A stretch of 64,000 bases of DNA, taken from assembly GCA_025403435.1 (NCBI GenBank), contig CM046333.1, positions 34,369,521 to 34,433,520 on the forward strand. The letters are read 5' to 3'. How positions within the stretch are numbered: position 1 is the first letter of the stretch; each line of letters begins with the position of its first letter. Both the position numbers and the translations under genes were made by a program. Of the stretch, positions 31,201-42,910 are shown in pieces. The notes beneath the pieces were generated by a model. The model was not told where the DNA came from, made no database searches, and saw nothing but the letters and a program-made list of their open reading frames with translations. The stretch comes from Artocarpus heterophyllus. Lineage: Eukaryota; Streptophyta; Magnoliopsida; Rosales; Moraceae.

Positions 31201-33480
31201 AGACCGCAGCCGTCCACACGTCCACCTCTCCCTGTGGAATTCACTGTAGTGCACGCATGTCAGCGTCGCTTCTCAGTCATAGGATCAACATATTAAGACT
31301 TCATCCAACAGTCAACTGCGTTCCTTTCAGCGGCCCAATTGCAGCTATTAACTGAGTCAGCAGTCCGTGTAGTTAATGGCTGTTACTCATCCATCCAATA
31401 CAGGTGCTTCATTGGATCACAAGTTAAAATCAACATAGTGAAGAGCTAATTGATGCATAGAAGAAAAAGGAAAAAAAAAATCAGATTCTCAAAAAGTGAT
31501 GGGCAACAAAATTATAATAATCCTAAATTGTTATCTTACTCATTTTGAACCTAAAAATATCTAAGTAAAATAATAAAAAATTATGTAAGTAATGAATTAC
31601 TCACCTATAAATACCTCCTCTATGGCATGTATTCCTCACTCTTTATCCCTGTGAGAAACTTCTTTCATCTTATAAAAATATAGTTCTAAGTTTAGTTTTA
31701 GTTTTCTTAGTTTTTAGTTTTAGTTTTTTTTTTTTGTAAAATAATTTTAAATTTATGTTGTAAAATAGTTATGCTTAGTAAAATTATGTGTGTTTTTACC
31801 TTCAATATGTCTTTCTAAATTTCCTTTTTGCTGAGAAAAGAGGGGAAAATTCTCAAAAAATTAAGGTAAATATTTTAGTTTTTTAATGTTTTCTAAGTTG
31901 TTATAATGTAAAAATCATTTTTAAAAAATTAAGATTTTCATGTTAACTTAATGAAAATTCTTGTAAAACTAAGTTTTAATTCATTGTAGACATATACTGG
32001 TATGGGTAATGCTTAAAAACACTTTGATTATTCTTGTATCGCCTAAAATGATTCTTTAAACGTAGACGTTTATTGTAGAAAAAAAGTTATCGTATCCACA
32101 AAAGGGTGGGTTTTTGAATTTGAAAATTTAACAGTTGAAAAGACAAGAACGATTTTAACGAGATTTTGAAAAAAAAAATTAACAATTTTAAATAAGATTT
32201 TAAAACATAAAATTAAAATAGTGAAGCTTTGAGAATCTCTTATATGTTTCATAAATAATATAAAATTTTAACTCTAAATAACTGTTTAAAGCATTCGACT
32301 TATTATATCTTTTCTTATTAATAGCAAGCACATTTACTATTTTTATAAGTCAACTTAAAGCGATAATATAGCAAACTATAATACAATAAAATTTTTCATA
32401 TAAAGAGAAGCAAAATAATCATCTCTCACAAATGATTTTTTGTACTAATTATGAAAATTATAACCAATGTCACTATAATTATAATTAACATAATTTTGTG
32501 ATAAAAAATAATAATAAAGAAAAATTAATATATTTTAATGGAGTAAATTCATGCATTAATTGTGACAAAACCTCATCTTATTAAATGGTTTAAGAATGTA
32601 CTATACCATCCTCTATCGTCAATAAATTAAGCATTATCAAAAATTTACTATGCCAGTTTATGTCATAACACAGCAAAAACTCAACTTAATGAACAGACAT
32701 GATTTTAGTATTATTCATATTAATTATGCAACAAAATTAAATTGCATAAAAAAAGCATGATTAAATTTATACAAGAATTAGACAACATAAAAACATAGAA
32801 AATATAATTTATTCCATAAAGATATAAGCATTATAGCACAAATATAGAGTTAAAAAACCATACTAGAGTATTATGCATATATCATTGTCTCTCTACTTTA
32901 CCAAACTCTCTACACTAATTTAAACATTATTTTATTATTTTTAGTAGGGTCGGAGGAATGCTCTAGTAGCATCTCTTCCAAAAAGGGGAGACTGCTAAGC
33001 TTCGTTAGCTGAAGAAGGAAAGGAGGGGGGTGTTCACAACCGAGGCTAAAGGCCTTGATATTTATAGAGTTTAAAATTTACTATTTAGTAATTTTTTATA
33101 ATTTTTTTTACTATTTAATTTGACTTCTGCGTTTAAATTTGTGTTTTTTTATATATTTTTTCTTTCTTTTATTTGGTGAGATTCCCTCTATTAGAATACA
33201 AATTTGAGTTTCAAATCTGGTGCGATGTGGAGGCTAGATATATGAAGACGGCGCAATCTGGGCCATCAATTACGTGATCAAACGTTCAGAAAATGTGAAG
33301 AAAAATGGGTCCAGGTGGGCCAAGTGGAGCTGAAATCCATGACCGTTGGATCAGTCCAAGTAATCATATTTGAAGGCTAAGAAAGCGAGCTCGTATGGAC
33401 ACAGCTGCCAACGATCTGACACTACGTCAGATTCTCCCACGTAGGCAGGCCCGACTTGTCTGCGACTACAGTAGAGAGCG
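31201..33480. other. Spacer of the inverted repeat, with inward-facing TATA boxes
   Basis: Gene-free. CACCTATAAATACCTCC at ~31602-31618 faces right, and its counterpart CTCTATAAATATCAAGG, the reverse complement of ~33053-33069, faces left. Each TATA box is preceded by moderately GC-rich sequence resembling the U3 end of an LTR. Between them is AT-rich DNA (32000-32930). I suspect two related non-autonomous LTR units in opposite orientation, but no LTR ends, primer site or TSD could be fixed. Confidence 0.4.
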
Positions 33481-34150
33481 ACATGTGTCGTGGAATCCAA
33501 TAGCTAAAGAGCCTCTGGCAATGCAATACAGAAAATGTCCCATGTGTCTTTTGAATTTAATTTCAAATTTCTTTTGTTTTTTAAAACATTTGTTGTCCAT
33601 TTTTGCCTGTTTTGATGCCATTCTACTCCATTTTTGCTCTAGAATTCAAATCTAAAAATAAATAATTGAAACAAATTAATTATTTTACAAACATAAAGTT
33701 TACAATAATGTTAAAAATATTTATTTTATATACAAAAATAATTATAAACTTCTAAAATTCCAAGCTCTTTTGGTTTGACACAAATATGATTTTTAAGACT
33801 TAAAATTTTTTTTAGAAACTACTAAAAATATTATAGAATATATTTACAAACTTAATACATACTATGAAATAGATAAAGACTCAAAATAAAATTACCACTC
33901 ATTAATTTTATGGTTTTAATTAATTTCAAACTAAACTAATATTTTACATACGAAAATGATTCTAAAAGTTACCAAAAATATTATTAAAAATATAAACATA
34001 TTAAAAACACATTTAAATATATTTTTACACTAAGACACTAAAATACTATTTAATATGAAAATGTTATTAATTAAGGGATTTAATAGAAATAATAATGCAA
34101 AACAAATGATTTTTAACTTTAGAAAATGTGCATTTTTACACATTCATCAA
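33481..34150. repeat. Right arm of the second long inverted repeat
   Basis: Counterpart of 30560-31200. Downstream to ~34790 lies AT-rich DNA ending with CTCTGCAAGATTGACCTTGG...ATTACTTGAAGAACC, which resembles leader sequence of plant retroelements. No ORF. Confidence 0.6.
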
Positions 34151-36433
34151 TTATTCGTAAACAGAGAATGGCATGGTAAATGCTTAATTGTAAATTTTGT
34201 TGGTAATTTTAGTTAGTTATTTTGAAATCATACATATTTGTTAAAATTGAGTTTTTGATGCATTATAGAGATGAATTGGCACATTAAATGCTTGGTTTAA
34301 CTCTTGATTTATTGTAGACAAATGATAACATATTGCATACTTAAAACCATTTTAATAAATAATTTTAGAAAAACTAAAGCATATTTAAATTAATTGCTAG
34401 AATAGAACCTTTAATCCTTAATGTTGTTAAAGTTGTTGTTTCTTCCAAATTAATTTGCACTTACTATTAAAGTTCCATTTACCATTCTAATTTTAGTCAT
34501 ATTTCTTGTTGTTGAATTTCCAAAAATCACAAAAAAAAATAAAAATAATAAAAATAATAAAAAAATGTGTACTTACTATTAATAAATTGTAAATAATTAA
34601 CTTTAATCCTCATATTTTTTGGTTAAAACTAATATAACTGATATATTGAATCTTTGCAATACCTTTTCTCTGCAAGATTGACCTTGGATTCAACAAGTTT
34701 TATTACTTGAAGAACCTTATACTTGAAATTATATCGGACGTACACTTTTAAACCCGAACAATGTGTAACATACTTTTGATTTTTTTTTTTTTGGTATTAC
34801 GACTCCAACATTAATACTACATTCGATAATAGTCATACTGTGTTTTATACTTCTATATGTTATGTTGAATGAACAGTCCCTAAGGGATTGTAAAAAACCC
34901 TATATACACACACTTTGTTTTTTCAATACAATATTCCCTACCATATAATATATACATATTAGCATTGTTAGTCAATTAACCATGACCGTTTTGTTAAATT
35001 TTTTTTTTCCTTGAAGTTTCATAAAATAATCATGTTCCAGTAGCAAAGTAACTAAAATTAGTGCAAGTATTTCTTTATGATTCTAAATGTTTGAACTGTG
35101 GAGTATTAGATAGAAGTTTGGAATTTCCTATCCTACCAAAAAACCAATAGTCTACATATTTATATGTGTATATATCCCGTCATACATTTTACAATGAAGG
35201 TTTGAAAATATGTTCACACTTGAAGGGACAATCAAGGCTCCTGGTCCCTTTGAGTAGAGAGTTTAACTTCGACTTACCGCAAATATGTTTGGTTCATTGG
35301 TTTATAATGATAGTTTGAATTGAAGCACAAAAATTTGTGTGTGAGAAAAGTAAAATCGTTTGAACCAAAAACTTTTGATTTTAAACTGGTAAAACAAACA
35401 TTTCATATCAGTTGTGCAATTTTTGATGCTTTTGTCCTGGAAAACAGCATTAATGCTGATGCAAATTTCGTTGTTGTCATTACTGGTTAGTATGTTTTAT
35501 GTTTTCCTGAATCGTCGTCGTCGTCGTCGTTCATCACAACTAATGTAATGTCGCTCTCCCCACAAACGCGTGTCGTTTTCTAATGTCCACAATTGCAGCC
35601 ACAACATACAGCCACACAAGAAAAGAAAAAGATTGGACACACGCCAGGTTGACACGTGGATTGATCTCATTAGATAAACTAAACATAGCAAGGTAAAATA
35701 TGATTTTGGGGTCAGAAGCTTCAATAAAACCTTAGATCTCCCAGTCTAAGATACAGCATTTCATTATAAGAGAGCCGTTTGAAAAATAAGTTAGAAACTA
35801 AAAGTTTAATCCAAAAGTACTATATAACATGTGAAAACTTTACACTATAATTTATTTTTACTTTACACTATAACATGTAAAAACTTTACATGATTCGTAT
35901 TTAAAATTATGAGTTCCCAAACACCACATGACTGTAAGGAGGCCACATTTAGACACATCTGAACGGAATCAGTAAATTTGTCGAAAATACTGCATTTTCT
36001 GGGGGTCCCCAAGTACAGAGTAATTTACACAAAGAATAAAGCCATTCACAAGATTTTCAGTTTTAGAGTAGCAAATTGTTACACAATACCAAAAGAAGAA
36101 GAAAAGTAATGGAATGAAAACCAAAACCAAAAACACAAGAAGGCAAAAGAATCTATCTTCTTACCTTCCCAAACAATTACAAACACGCATTCTATTCATC
36201 AGAAAAGAAAATAGAAGAGCAAGCATTCCAACCCCAAAAAAAAAAAAAAAGATGGGCAATATGTAAAGATGTTTCATACCTAAAAGGACACTACATCAGA
36301 CTCCCCCAGCCATAATTGTAAGTTTCTGGTCAATGAAATTTCCTTCGCCACCCAGAATAAGGAATATATCAAAATAATCACACGCATTACCCACATTGGA
36401 CGCCGTGCTAAGATCAAATATACAATCAACTAA
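34151..36433. other. Intergenic region and probable 3' UTR of the S-acyltransferase gene
   Basis: No supported ORF. It holds a MITE-like unit at about 35281-35403 (AAATATGTTTGGTTCATTGGTTTA... ending in AACTGGTAAAACAAACATTT, an imperfect TIR), a (CGT)n microsatellite at ~35513-35532, and a possible second MITE remnant near 35770-35930. The last few hundred bases (about 36040-36433) probably include the 3' UTR of the gene on the minus strand. Confidence 0.5.
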
Positions 36434-39400
36434 TCATTGTCGGATGTCTTTTGGAGTAACGTAACTTCTGCTCTCAGTCACGTTAGCATTAGCAAGGACC
36501 TCCTGTGCAATCTCCCAGCTTCCACTTCTTCCCCAACTCGAGTGGCGAGTTTCTGACCGTATCGTGGGAGCCCGATGGTCAGAGCCCAAAACAGAGTCGA
36601 CCTCCGAGGTGTTGTGGGGTGGTCCATTGCTACCTCTACTACGTATGTCCTCGTCAATTTCTTCAAAATTACGACGTTGGGAGATCTTCAAGAGATCTTC
36701 GCCAATCTCTAAATCATCTTCCACCTTTGAGCGAGGATCCCCGGTCATATCATCTGGTTCTGCTTCCCGTGGAGAGGGCAGAGGCGGAGGCTTTTGTACC
36801 TCCTCTTGGACAAAAGCTCGAAAGTTATTCCTGGAGGGCTTTACGTTTGTACAAAATACTTCAAAAAAATTGTTCATACAGCCCTGGTTGTAGACGTTGA
36901 TCCTGTTGTCGGCTCTGTATCGGAAATTTTCATATGTAGTCTGGAAAACAAATGGTTAAATTAACCTAGATGGCATGTGGAACAAAACCGTAATGAAAAA
37001 AAAGACATAATTGATTAGGAAGCTCATCCAACTACCCTTGAGATGCATTTCAACAATGACTGATACAGAAAACAATGAAGCAGCTAGATCAAGGTTAATA
37101 CTGTTATTCTAACTCCAAATTTCCAACATTTAGGTCCACCTGATAATTTAGCAATTAGATCATAAAGAGCTTCACCACATGAGCTCATAAATCCTACCAT
37201 ATTTGTCAGCAACAAATCTTTTAAATGTGTTCTTTACTTTGTTAACTTTAGCTCATGACATGCTCCCTATTGGTTAGCCGAGAATTTTGCCGTAGGAGAA
37301 AGCACCAGGAGTTCAAACACACCCACTACTTTATCATCTACTTTTGACTAGCTAAGATGTTTTTCGTAGTCATCAAACAAATAGCAGGTCTCAAAAGCTA
37401 TAATACCGTCTCTACCAGTCTTGTCTTATTTGTGACAAATAAAGTTTTACTTTGAAATCAATAATTAAACATCTCGGGCTGGCTGATGAAAAGTAAAACT
37501 AACCTGGTTTGTACCGATAAGGTACAAATGGAATCCAGTTAATCCACCAACAAACCAAAGTGAGATGAAACAATAAGCCATTAGTATGACAGATGCAGGA
37601 GATTCTTTCATTGCCTTCCAAACTGTGCCCTCATTGTCGTCCATCAAAACCTTGATGTACAAAGCTGATAGGGAAAACACGTAGATGCAAAGAAGAGTCG
37701 AAGAAGAAACGAACAGAAAGAAGTAACGATAGTTCCGCTGCACATATACATAGGCAGTTAGATATCTAAACCACTTACTAAAAGCAGCAATCATAACTCA
37801 AACAATATTATGGGGAAGGTACAAATCTCCATGTTAACAGCATACCAATCCAATGCATTGGCCCACCCAAGGGCAATGATGATCAAAACGCTCAACACAG
37901 TTGTTGCAAATGGAACAATGAGAGCAACGAGGAGGACGGTATAGCATACAAGTATCACAATATTTCACCCTCACTGGAAGGCCATTGACTATTACTTCTT
38001 TCGTCCGAGGAAACTGAAGACTTGGAGTTTGCCTTCCCCCAATCTCATTTGTCACAGAAGAGTCGTAGCAAAACTCTTCCTCTGGTGGATGGGAGTTACG
38101 TGGAATAATTCCTGGGTCCCGGGCTGAAGTAAGAAAAAGAAGCACCAACACCTATAAACATCAACTAATGAATTAAATCATAGAAAATCCAAGGATAAGA
38201 GTAGATAAATAAATAAAAAGTTTATCAGAAGTTAAATTAAACTAACATAACGAGAAAGCAAATGAAAACAGAAATTCCAAGGAAGATAAGATTCAAATAT
38301 TTGGTTTTGTAGAATTAAATAATTCCACGCATAAGCAGAATGCTACCAAAAGCCTAGACCAACAAAAAACGTTTTTTTACCCTCAACAATTATACATTTC
38401 AATATCCAGGCATCTATGGACTAATTTTTTAGGCAAGCGTTAATGACAAGAGAACAATTCATGGATAACAAAACAGTGCCACATAAACAATTCAAGCTTA
38501 TTTGCATTTATATAACTTTGGCTGGATCAACAGAGATATTATAAAATGCAATTATGAGAACATCTCAAAAAAAAAAAAAAAAAAAACACAAAGAAGTAAA
38601 AAATTTAAAAAAAGTAAAAAGGTAAAAAAAAAAAATTTAACATTAAAAAACATTTAAAAAAAAGATCACTAAATTTAAGATTAAGTATTCAACAGTGATG
38701 AACAGTCAACTGAAATGGACTTTGTGAACATTCACAACATCATCATCAGCAGAGGTTATGTATTCTTTTTATAAGGATAATGATCTCTTTAGAAGCAACA
38801 CAAAATAAGAAACGGTAGCCCTGCTAATTGTGGTAGTTATGCATTTTGTAGATGTGGAATTTAGCACAAATCCACTTGTCATCAAGTAAATTTAGACATA
38901 CTCAAGCACATGTTCTTTCATGACGCATTGAAGAACTGATATATTGATGTAGATATAAAGGTCAAGAGGACTAACATAGACGGTAAAAACAACTGCCACC
39001 ACCAGGATTGCATATCCCGAGTCAACTGGTGAAAATTCGTGTCGAAGATGCCTCGCAACAAATGCACAAAAGACTATAACTGGCACAATAATCAGCAATA
39101 AAGTGACAAGCAGTGACCTTGCATCTGGCCCAAATACCAACCTTCCGCCAAGGATGAATTTCTGAGGACAAAAAAAAAAGTAAAATTGCAAACTTATTGC
39201 ATTGTCAGCAATTTCAAATTACATGGACCAATCACTGATAAAACCAAGTGTCCATCTACTTGATTACTCCATGAAAAGCACAACTAAATAAGCAGTCTTA
39301 ATTTTGTAAATTTAATAGGTCAGACTATGCAGGGAATGATTGGTTCAACTGGTAGGACTGCAATAAATATGCTATGAAATGCACAGAGGAGATGTAATGG

Positions 39401-40915
39401 CACAATGTGTACAAATAAAATTCCAGAAAATTTATAGCATCGGCATAAAAAGACTAGGTCAATTTTGTAGTTGAAATTTTCGGATCCTAAGAATTGGGGT
39501 TTTATGCTAAACTGACAATGATTTTTTTTTTCTTTTTTTTAGCACACAAGATGAATACACCAGAAAATCTAACCAAAGATTTACGAAAAAAAGTGGTCTT
39601 TGCAGAAATATAAAATTCAATGTTTTCAGATAAATATATATGGGAAAGCAAAATGATAATATGTCAAAAAGTATCTAGCCCTAACAATGCAAATGCTGTC
39701 AAAAAGGATGAATGGAGTTCAACCATAGCAAAGTGAAAGTGTAATTTTTCCACGCTCTGAAAGTAGGGTATAACATAATCAGACAATGTACTATGCTTGT
39801 ATTATACCCTTTTACTCTACTCTTTCTATTGATTCTTCTACACATGATATTGCTAATGATCATAATAATCTAAGGGTGCACATTTACTCGTCATGAATGG
39901 CAAAGGGAAAGGGAGGAATGTTTCTCTCTTTTTCACCAAATCATATACTTACCATATGAGGAATGCGAGTTTGATAGGGATTGAATGAGGAAAGAGAGAG
40001 TCAATCCTAAGCTAGCGCATTGGTATTATTTCTCTCTACATTAGAATAAACCACAAAATTACTTTTATAGCCTTACTAAATATTAACTTATAATCGTATT
40101 GACAAACGACTTCTGCGGCAGGCGGCGCAAAGCAAAACTTTTTCTTCTCAAAGGTTTCCAAGTTGGATACGGCTAAGGTATCATCCAAAGTTGTTGAAAC
40201 TGACCTCTTTATCTATCTATGATCCCATCAGTTGAGTAAGTCCCAGTGCTCGATAAAGTGATCTCTTTTCCTTACTACCGGACATATAACTATTATTTGG
40301 TCAAGCGGAAAGCCAAATTGTTGGGTGGCAATCAACAGCCTCGATTTGAGATTTTTCTCTCCTTCAAGTTGCATAAGTTATTCATAAAGTCGGTAAAATA
40401 CAAAAAAGAGAGAGAATTGGATTGTTTCGAACTCCACTTCCTAATAATAGGCAAATACTAAAGAAGTAATAGAAAGATCCCCTTGCCTATTACTTGTCTT
40501 TGTTTTTGCTTTTCTCCGACAGCTTTCCCTTATATTATTACATATGATTACAAAATAGTAAAAATGCCCAAAAACTCAATTCACAGACCCAATTGAACTT
40601 AGTATTTTATGAATTAAATTAAAGCATCAAAAGCATGAATTATTCAGCTACATTACATTGCCAAAGCTTTAAACAAAGAGAGAATCAATCAAATCAAAAT
40701 ACCTAAAAAGTGAAAACCATCCTAGTAGATAGAACAAGACTGAAACCAAACGAATCAAGAAACAATCGAAACTACTTAAATAGCAAACCCAACAAATCTG
40801 AAACAAAAACAAAAAAGAAAAATCCGAAATTGGAAGAGAGATAGTGAGAGCGAGAGCGAGAACGAGAGAAGCTTACATTACTTCCTTTCCAGGCTTCGTA
40901 GACGCGCTTTGCCAT
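36434..40915 (-). CDS. DHHC-type protein S-acyltransferase (palmitoyltransferase), five exons
   Basis: Spliced from exons 40915-40877, 39161-38976, 38151-37846, 37737-37504 and 36940-36434. All introns are GT-AG (donors GTAAGC, GTTAGT, GTATGC, GTTAGT) and fall between codons, giving 423 residues. It starts [20 protein letters not shown], the usual start of the plant PAT group. TM segments lie near 29-49, 62-82, 182-204 and 225-250. DPG is at 87-89; the Cys-rich domain ([20 protein letters not shown]) leads to DHHC at 165-168, with the cysteine as acyl carrier; TTYE at 256-259 is the TTxE motif, followed by [15 protein letters not shown]. The Ser/Asp/Glu-rich C-tail is probably disordered. It transfers palmitate to cysteines of membrane proteins, at Golgi, plasma membrane or vesicles depending on member. 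No lesion seen; intron 1 is 1.7 kb. Confidence 0.95.
40095..40460. other. Compositionally distinct insert in S-acyltransferase intron 1, possibly organellar
   Basis: Within a ~30% GC intron this ~370-bp block is clearly GC-richer and free of poly-A/T runs (ACTTCTGCGGCAGGCGGCGC, then CCTTACTACCGGACATATAA, GGGTGGCAATCAACAGCCTC). Its style is that of plant mitochondrial DNA. It contains a 71-codon ORF (40246-40461) without recognisable domain. A nuclear copy of organellar DNA is a guess; I cannot name the source locus. Confidence 0.25.
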
Positions 40916-41657
40916 CACCCCAAAAAAAATTGTTGTTGAAGACTAGGACGAAAGGGACGAAAACATTTTCAACTCATCATTTCGCAATTCATAATTATTT
41001 ATTTATGAATTTATGAATCAGAGTGAAGATGAAGATATAGTCGAAGAAGGGTCCATGAGTTTCCCAACCAAAATCCCCTCTCTACCCTAAACACGGATTA
41101 GTGATCTCGGCTATGGCGGTTTTAGAATAAGGATTTTTCTTTTTCTTTTTCTTTTTCTTTTTGAGAAAAAGGGTTTCGAAAGTTTTGTGCGCCTCGAATA
41201 CTTAGGGAAGGGAGATGAAAGGAAAAAGAAAACCACTCTCCTCACAGTACTCTTGAGACTCCCAACATGTGTGATTTTGGTCTTCAAGACGACTAATAAT
41301 CTGCCCTTGTTTATAATGTAATTACCACCCAGTCACACGCAACGAATCTAGATCCATTCTCCTTTTTTTTTTTTACCTCCTTCGTTGACCAATCATCAAA
41401 ACTCAAAAATCTAAACTTATAAATAAAACCTAATATTAAAAATAATTAAATAATTTACTTAAATATCAAAATTAAATTAAGATGCTAGTTAAAAAGATAA
41501 AAAAATAAAATAATAGATCTTGATTTATTATTTACGATTGATTTTAGTAGTGTTTTTAAGGTAGAGTTTTTCTTTTGAGATTATCAAATTGTATTTGCTT
41601 TGCAGGTTCTAACTACATTTCAAATCTTTTTGTCACAAAATTTTTTAAACGAAAAAA
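40916..41657 (-). promoter_or_regulatory. 5' UTR and promoter region of the S-acyltransferase gene
   Basis: Upstream of the ATG at 40915. It includes a (CTTTTT)n microsatellite at about 41134-41162 (plus strand) and GA-rich segments. No convincing TATA box was identified, as is common for housekeeping genes. No other gene. Confidence 0.45.
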
Positions 41658-42515
41658 TTAATTACACTAACAATTCTTGTGTTTTGCCAAAATAACAAAG
41701 ATATCCTCGATCAAAACTAAATCAATTTGGACTTAACTTTGTTAATTTTTCCTGCAAAAAGACAAAAGCAATCTTTTAATCTTAGCCATTGATTTAAAAA
41801 TACCAAATCACACCAGCTAAATTGATCTTTATTAAAAAAAAAGTCTAAATCAGGGGGAAAAAGAAGAAGAAAAAGAAGAAAGAAACCAACCATGGAGCCC
41901 AACCACCCCATCACCACCGCCACCCCCGCCCCCCACTACAACCTCCCTTCGTGGCCTATCACCCATCCCCCATCCCTACCTACCTTCCCCAACTCATCGC
42001 ACCCCCTTCCTCCACCCCCATAGCCCACCCTCTCTGCTGCAAACCATTGCCCTCTCCATCGCATTGTGCCCCCTCTTTAGCAACCCCCACCCTTGTTTGA
42101 GAGAGAGAGATTGTGTCTTAAAATGCTCGAAGATACTAATTTATAAAGAAAAAATTGCATTTTTATTTCCCAAAATTTTGAAAAAAATTAAGAAAATTCT
42201 TTTTCATTAGAGTGAAGATTATAGTTAAAAGTGTGTAAAAATCAATTACACTCATTTGTTTGATGCTAAACAAGGGTAAAAATGTCATTTCAAAAAACAT
42301 ATATAGATAAATACATTTTTAAATGCATGGAGGAGTATACTTGGTATTTTAAGAAAATTTAATAGTTAAAACTTTAGTTAACTTTCACGGTCAACTAAAA
42401 TAGAGATGTTTCTGTATTTTTTTAAAAAGTTAAGATGTGTTGTTGTAATTAGCTTAGTAAAGAAGTATCTCTGTTATTTTGACAATATAGTTGGGATGTC
42501 AATGTAATTGATACT
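41658..42515. mobile_element. TIR element (MULE-like) with C-rich internal cargo
   Basis: The left end (AATTACACTAACA...GCCAAAATAACAAAGATA) resembles the reverse complement of the right end (AATTACATTGACA...GTCAAAATAACAGAGATA). The two ends are AT-rich; 41890-42100 is strongly C-rich on the plus strand (CCACCCCCGCCCCCCACTAC) and ends in a GA run. Arrangement resembles Pack-type elements carrying a non-transposon fragment; no protein domain could be read in the cargo. Confidence 0.5.
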
Positions 42516-42910
42516 TCAAAAAAAAATTACATTTATGTATAAGGTTTTACCAAATGGGTGGTATATTTATCACAGGGATAAAGAGTCAAATGACATATAT
42601 TCACTACTAAAAATTAAAGACTATACGATGGTTTTAAACCCTCATGGAAAGTATTCATAATGGTTTTTTTAACCGTCGTGAAATTTTCCGTCATGATATT
42701 GAAGAGAATTTTCTTGACAGTTTTTTACTATCGTGGGATGTTGCAAATGACAGATATTAAGGGTGTTCTACAGGAGGTCACTACTACAGTTTTGACAAAT
42801 AAGGTCATGGCATGGGTAGATTACACGATGGTTTTTATTAAAAACCGTTGCCTAATCTTGGTAATTTTCTACCTTACATGACGGTTTTTATAGAAAAATG
42901 TCATGTAAGA

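Noticed and set aside
36505..36900. Plus-strand ORF of 131 codons
   Set aside because: Lies entirely antisense to the last exon of the S-acyltransferase, which has clear splice sites and conserved motifs.
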